Positions 13,331 through 15,456 of a stretch of 15,456 bases of DNA are shown here, piece after piece. Within the stretch, counting starts at the first letter, position 1. Each line of letters opens with the position of its first letter. The notes beneath the pieces were generated by a model. The model ran no database searches. It was not told the DNA's origin and saw only the letters and a list, made by a program, of their open reading frames with translations. The stretch covers positions 1-15,456 of the forward strand of contig CAZTCB010000032.1 in NCBI GenBank assembly GCA_964612455.1, read 5' to 3'. Position numbers and translations under genes: made by a program. The DNA is from SFEB01 sp964612455 (GTDB taxonomy: Bacteria; Bacillota; Clostridia; Christensenellales; CAG-314).

Positions 13331-13903
13331 ATGGCAAATTATACGCAAGAGCACTGGGAAGAAAAAAAGACAAATCTCATGGAGCATTGCTACGATTGCC
13401 TTGCCGAGTTTGGTCTGCACGGCACCGGCATTCGCGCACTGGCGCGGTACTGCGGCTGTACCACCAATATGCTCTACACTTATTTTGAAAATCTCGATGA
13501 GCTGATAGTGCAATCCACCGAGCATTGCATGAGCAAGGTCGAGGACGATTTCATGCACGTCGCGCCAAAGAATTTTGCCGATCTGGAGCGTTTTTTAAAC
13601 GAGGTGCCCCGTTGGACAGCCGAAAAACACGGCAAGCAATACCGTCTGATGTATCAGGTCTACACTCATCCCAAATACCGCGAGTACGGCAAAGCATTTT
13701 TTGACGGCGTCAACCGTCGCTACGCCGAATATGCCGACGAGGTCGCGGGCAAGATCGGGTTGCCTGCGGATATCGTGCGGCCGATGATATTCACTTTCGT
13801 GCGCGCGTGCGTGCATTTTGCCCTGTTTGAGGACGAATTTTATTTGCGCGAGCAGATACGCCTGCTGAAAGAAACGCTTACCCTGTTCGCACAGAAACGG
13901 TGA
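13331..13903 (+). CDS. TetR/AcrR-family transcriptional regulator
   Basis: A 190-residue one-domain-plus-ligand-domain regulator. The N-terminal helix-turn-helix spans about residues 10-56, with GTGIRALARYCGCTTNMLY and YFENLDELI typical of TetR recognition helices. The C-terminal part (from about 75) is alpha-helical, contains RLMYQVYTHPKYR, and would bind a small ligand and dimerise. The ATG at 13331 has GAGG eight bases upstream and a good promoter. The next gene starts five bases after its stop. Regulators of this kind usually repress themselves and a neighbour; the lipid operon is on the opposite strand with one gene between, so it is a possible but unproven target. By eye the gene is richer in G and C than the lipid operon, which may indicate separate ancestry. 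Confidence 0.9.
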   Translation: MANYTQEHWEEKKTNLMEHCYDCLAEFGLHGTGIRALARYCGCTTNMLYTYFENLDELIVQSTEHCMSKVEDDFMHVAPKNFADLERFLNEVPRWTAEKHGKQYRLMYQVYTHPKYREYGKAFFDGVNRRYAEYADEVAGKIGLPADIVRPMIFTFVRACVHFALFEDEFYLREQIRLLKETLTLFAQKR

Positions 13904-13908
13904 TGTGA

Positions 13909-14517
13909 ATGGAAAATCTCCCACAGCGAAAGGAAATCCGCCTCTCGGAATATGATTATTTGCAGAACGGGTATTATTTTGTGACCGTCTGCACCCGCGA
14001 TAAACAACCGATATTTTGGAAACCCGTAGGGGCGGACGACCCTGTCCACCCGGAAACCACCCCACCCCCGGTTGTAGGGGCGGACGACCCTGTCCGCCCG
14101 TGCCAAGACGGAACACCGCCCGAAATGCTTTCCCCGATCGGCAAGATCGTAAAACAATGTTGGGAAGAGATCAATACAATTTATCCCAATGTTAGGACGG
14201 ATTATTATGTCATCATGCCCGATCATTTCCACGGAATAATCGTGATTGACACACCCCCGGTTGTAGGGGCGGACGACCCTGTCCGCCCGCCAACGTATAG
14301 AAAGGCAAATGCCAAAGCAAATTGCCCATCATTACCGAAAATTATGCAAGGTTTCAAATCGGTCACGACGCGACAATGTTTTCAATATGGATATCGGCAA
14401 ATTTGGCAACGCGGATATTACGAACACATTATTCGTAATTATGATGATTATATCAACACAGCACGATACATATTAAACAATCCGCAGAAACGAATGATAT
14501 CCGATGATTTTCCGTGA
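13909..14517 (+). CDS. REP-associated tyrosine transposase (RAYT, Y1_Tnp)
   Basis: A 202-residue HUH single-strand transposase. The start has the usual RLSEYDYLQNGYYFVTVCT block (11-29), the metal-binding HxH is MPDHFHGI (103-110, His106 and His108), and the catalytic tyrosine is in WQRGYYEHIIRN (166-177, Tyr171 by family comparison). RAYTs cut single-stranded REP DNA at a GTAG foot next to a hairpin and are domesticated relatives of IS200/IS605 transposases. Three GTAG-hairpin units lie inside the coding sequence and each is translated as VGADDPV(R/H)P (40-48, 56-64, 119-127), in variable loops outside the core motifs. The frame is intact, so the protein is probably made. The ATG at 13909 lies five bases after the TetR stop with a poor ribosome site, suggesting coupling. 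Confidence 0.9.
   Translation: MENLPQRKEIRLSEYDYLQNGYYFVTVCTRDKQPIFWKPVGADDPVHPETTPPPVVGADDPVRPCQDGTPPEMLSPIGKIVKQCWEEINTIYPNVRTDYYVIMPDHFHGIIVIDTPPVVGADDPVRPPTYRKANAKANCPSLPKIMQGFKSVTTRQCFQYGYRQIWQRGYYEHIIRNYDDYINTARYILNNPQKRMISDDFP
14026..14052 (+). repeat. REP unit 1, inside the RAYT gene
   Basis: A 27-base unit beginning GTAGGGGCGGAC and ending in the complementary arm. It has one mismatch in the right arm (GTCCACCC instead of GTCCGCCC), so the hairpin is slightly weaker. It is read in frame as VGADDPVHP. Confidence 0.9.
14074..14100 (+). repeat. REP unit 2, inside the RAYT gene
   Basis: A perfect unit: GTAG foot, arms GGGCGGAC and GTCCGCCC, loop GACCCT. It is preceded by CACCCCCGGTT, which is also found before unit 3, so units 2 and 3 share a longer repeat of about 38 bases. 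Confidence 0.92.
14263..14289 (+). repeat. REP unit 3, inside the RAYT gene
   Basis: A perfect unit identical to unit 2, including the CACCCCCGGTT leader. It is inserted just after the HUH motif, in the loop following HGIIVID, and is read in the same frame as VGADDPVRP. Confidence 0.92.
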
Positions 14518-14522
14518 TGCAA

Positions 14523-14549
14523 CGGGCGGACAGGGTCGTCCGCCCCTAC
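14523..14549 (-). repeat. REP unit 4, downstream of RAYT, inverted
   Basis: A perfect unit in the opposite orientation, starting six bases after the RAYT stop codon. The GTAG foot is at its right end on the minus strand. The hairpin lacks a T run, so it is not a clear terminator. Confidence 0.92.
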
Positions 14550-14571
14550 GGATGGACATACATTTACTGCG

Positions 14572-14598
14572 CGGGCGGACAGGGTCGTCCGCCCCTAC
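14572..14598 (-). repeat. REP unit 5, downstream of RAYT, inverted
   Basis: A perfect unit in the same orientation as unit 4, 22 bases further on. Units 4 and 5 are followed on the right by the leader of the BspA-like gene, and together with units 1-3 flank the end of the RAYT gene in inverted orientation. Confidence 0.92.
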
Positions 14599-14656
14599 GG
14601 AAAAAACCGTTCGCGCCCAAATTTAATTTTGAAATTATTTTAAGGAGGAAACCCTT

Positions 14657-15456
14657 ATGAAAAAACGCATTCTATCCCTTATTCTCGCGCTATGCGTCCT
14701 TGCGGTGCTGGCAACGGTGCTGTCGGTGACGGCATTTGCCGCCGACACGCTGACCTACAAAGCACCCGAACGGGACGTGACCTACACCTATGACAAAAGC
14801 ACCGACACATTGACCATTACCGGCACGGCGGATGTCCTTGACGATGATGTAAAAGCCGCGAAAGCGGTGTTTGAAAGCGACGGTGTTTCCTTTTCGCCGG
14901 TCAGTTTGGTGATCGGCGAGGGCATTGAAAATTTTCATACGACTCAGTTCCATAGTTGCACGAGCTTGCAATCAGTTACCGTGTGCGGCAATACCGGTTT
15001 TTCTGTACACGCACACGTATTCAACAGCTGCACAAGTTTGACAAGCGTTACCTTTCTAAGCGATGCAGAGGTGGGGGACAAGACATTCAAAGACTGCACA
15101 GGTTTGACAAGCATTGTTATCTCCGGCCAAGCAAATATTTCCCGATATGCATTTCAGGGCTGCTCCGATTTGGAAAGCGTTACCGTTAGCGGCAATGTGA
15201 AGCTTGGCTCCGGAGTGTTCAATAATTGCAGCAGCTTAAAGAATGTGTACTTCTTCGGCGAAGTAACGTACAAGGGAGCGGACGATCCTTTCATAAATGT
15301 CGGTTCTACCCTCAATGTATACATCGGTACAGGTACGGCAAAAACGGATTATGAAAGTAAATTTACAAACAGCAACATAACGATTATCCCCATGAGCGGC
15401 ACCTGCGGCGCGACGGAAAATGACAACGTCACATGGAAGCTCTCCGCCGACGGCAC
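14657..15456 (+). CDS. BspA-like leucine-rich repeat surface protein (partial)
   Basis: The gene is open to the right edge; 266 codons are visible. Residues 1-28 form a Sec signal peptide (MKKR, a long hydrophobic core, then TAFA before ADT). From about residue 85 there are several LRR_5 (BspA/Treponema-type) repeats with the pattern F-x2-C-(T/S)-x-L-x-(S/N)-V, for example FNSCTSLTSV, FKDCTGLTSI, FQGCSDLESV and FNNCSSLKNV. After them comes SGTCGATENDNVTWKL, which commonly opens a new repeat block in clostridial secreted LRR proteins. Such proteins are exported and often cell-wall bound, with roles proposed in adhesion. The ATG at 14657 has AGGAGG eight bases upstream. No convincing promoter was seen between the REP units and the start. 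Length and C-terminal anchor cannot be judged. Confidence 0.88.
   Translation, partial: MKKRILSLILALCVLAVLATVLSVTAFAADTLTYKAPERDVTYTYDKSTDTLTITGTADVLDDDVKAAKAVFESDGVSFSPVSLVIGEGIENFHTTQFHSCTSLQSVTVCGNTGFSVHAHVFNSCTSLTSVTFLSDAEVGDKTFKDCTGLTSIVISGQANISRYAFQGCSDLESVTVSGNVKLGSGVFNNCSSLKNVYFFGEVTYKGADDPFINVGSTLNVYIGTGTAKTDYESKFTNSNITIIPMSGTCGATENDNVTWKLSADG

Noticed and set aside
14523..14598. REP units 4 and 5 as an intrinsic terminator of the RAYT gene
   Set aside because: The hairpins are strong but not followed by a T run; they match the dispersed REP unit exactly.

Overview
The window looks like a chromosomal segment of an uncultured anaerobic Firmicute (Clostridia; an uncultured Christensenellales-like lineage would fit, but this is inference). 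Supporting signs are strong AGGAGG-type ribosome binding sites, sigma-A type promoters, several TTG/GTG starts, Gram-positive style signal peptides, a YbaK/EbsC deacylase of the clostridial GGVCPF type, a BspA-like leucine-rich repeat protein and GTAG-footed REP repeats next to a RAYT transposase. No rRNA, tRNA, CRISPR array or phage gene was seen.

Layout. (1) 1-1770, minus strand: the first codons of a secreted protein or lipoprotein run off the left edge. Next comes a membrane protein with a long Pro/Gln/Tyr repeat domain (559-1560). It is preceded by a possible 22-codon leader ORF and a promoter whose 17-bp spacer contains a run of nine C. (2) 2071-2647, plus strand: a YbaK-type aminoacyl-tRNA deacylase with its own promoter, ending in a bidirectional terminator. 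(3) 2790-12364, minus strand: one tightly packed nine-gene operon read from a clear promoter (TTGAAA-N17-TATAAT). In transcription order it encodes an adenylate-forming ligase fused to an acyl carrier protein (ACP), an MFS/GPH-type transporter with a DUF4234-like tail, two PlsC-type acyltransferases, a second acyl-activating ligase, a free-standing ACP, an LRAT-like domain fused to an Sfp-type phosphopantetheinyl transferase, a membrane-anchored alpha/beta hydrolase, and a small zinc-ribbon membrane protein. (4) 12517-12962, minus strand: a small acidic tail-anchored protein with its own promoter. (5) 13265-15456, plus strand: a TetR regulator, a RAYT transposase with three REP units inside its own coding sequence and two inverted units downstream, and the start of a BspA-like surface protein that runs off the right edge.

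How the genes work together. The operon holds every part needed to activate free fatty acids on ATP, load them on dedicated carrier proteins (with its own enzyme to install the phosphopantetheine arm), and transfer them to an acceptor with two PlsC enzymes. A transporter and lipid-active hydrolase candidates complete the set. There is no ketosynthase, condensation domain, glycosyltransferase or head-group enzyme. It therefore probably uses ready-made acyl chains to acylate or re-acylate a lipid, not to build a polyketide or peptide. The nearest known logic is the E. coli LplT-Aas lysophospholipid salvage pair (MFS flippase plus a PlsC-ligase fusion), here split into separate genes and expanded with ACPs, a PPTase and an LRAT-like domain. 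The LRAT-PPTase fusion is the most unusual single protein, and the operon is the best candidate for an undescribed system.
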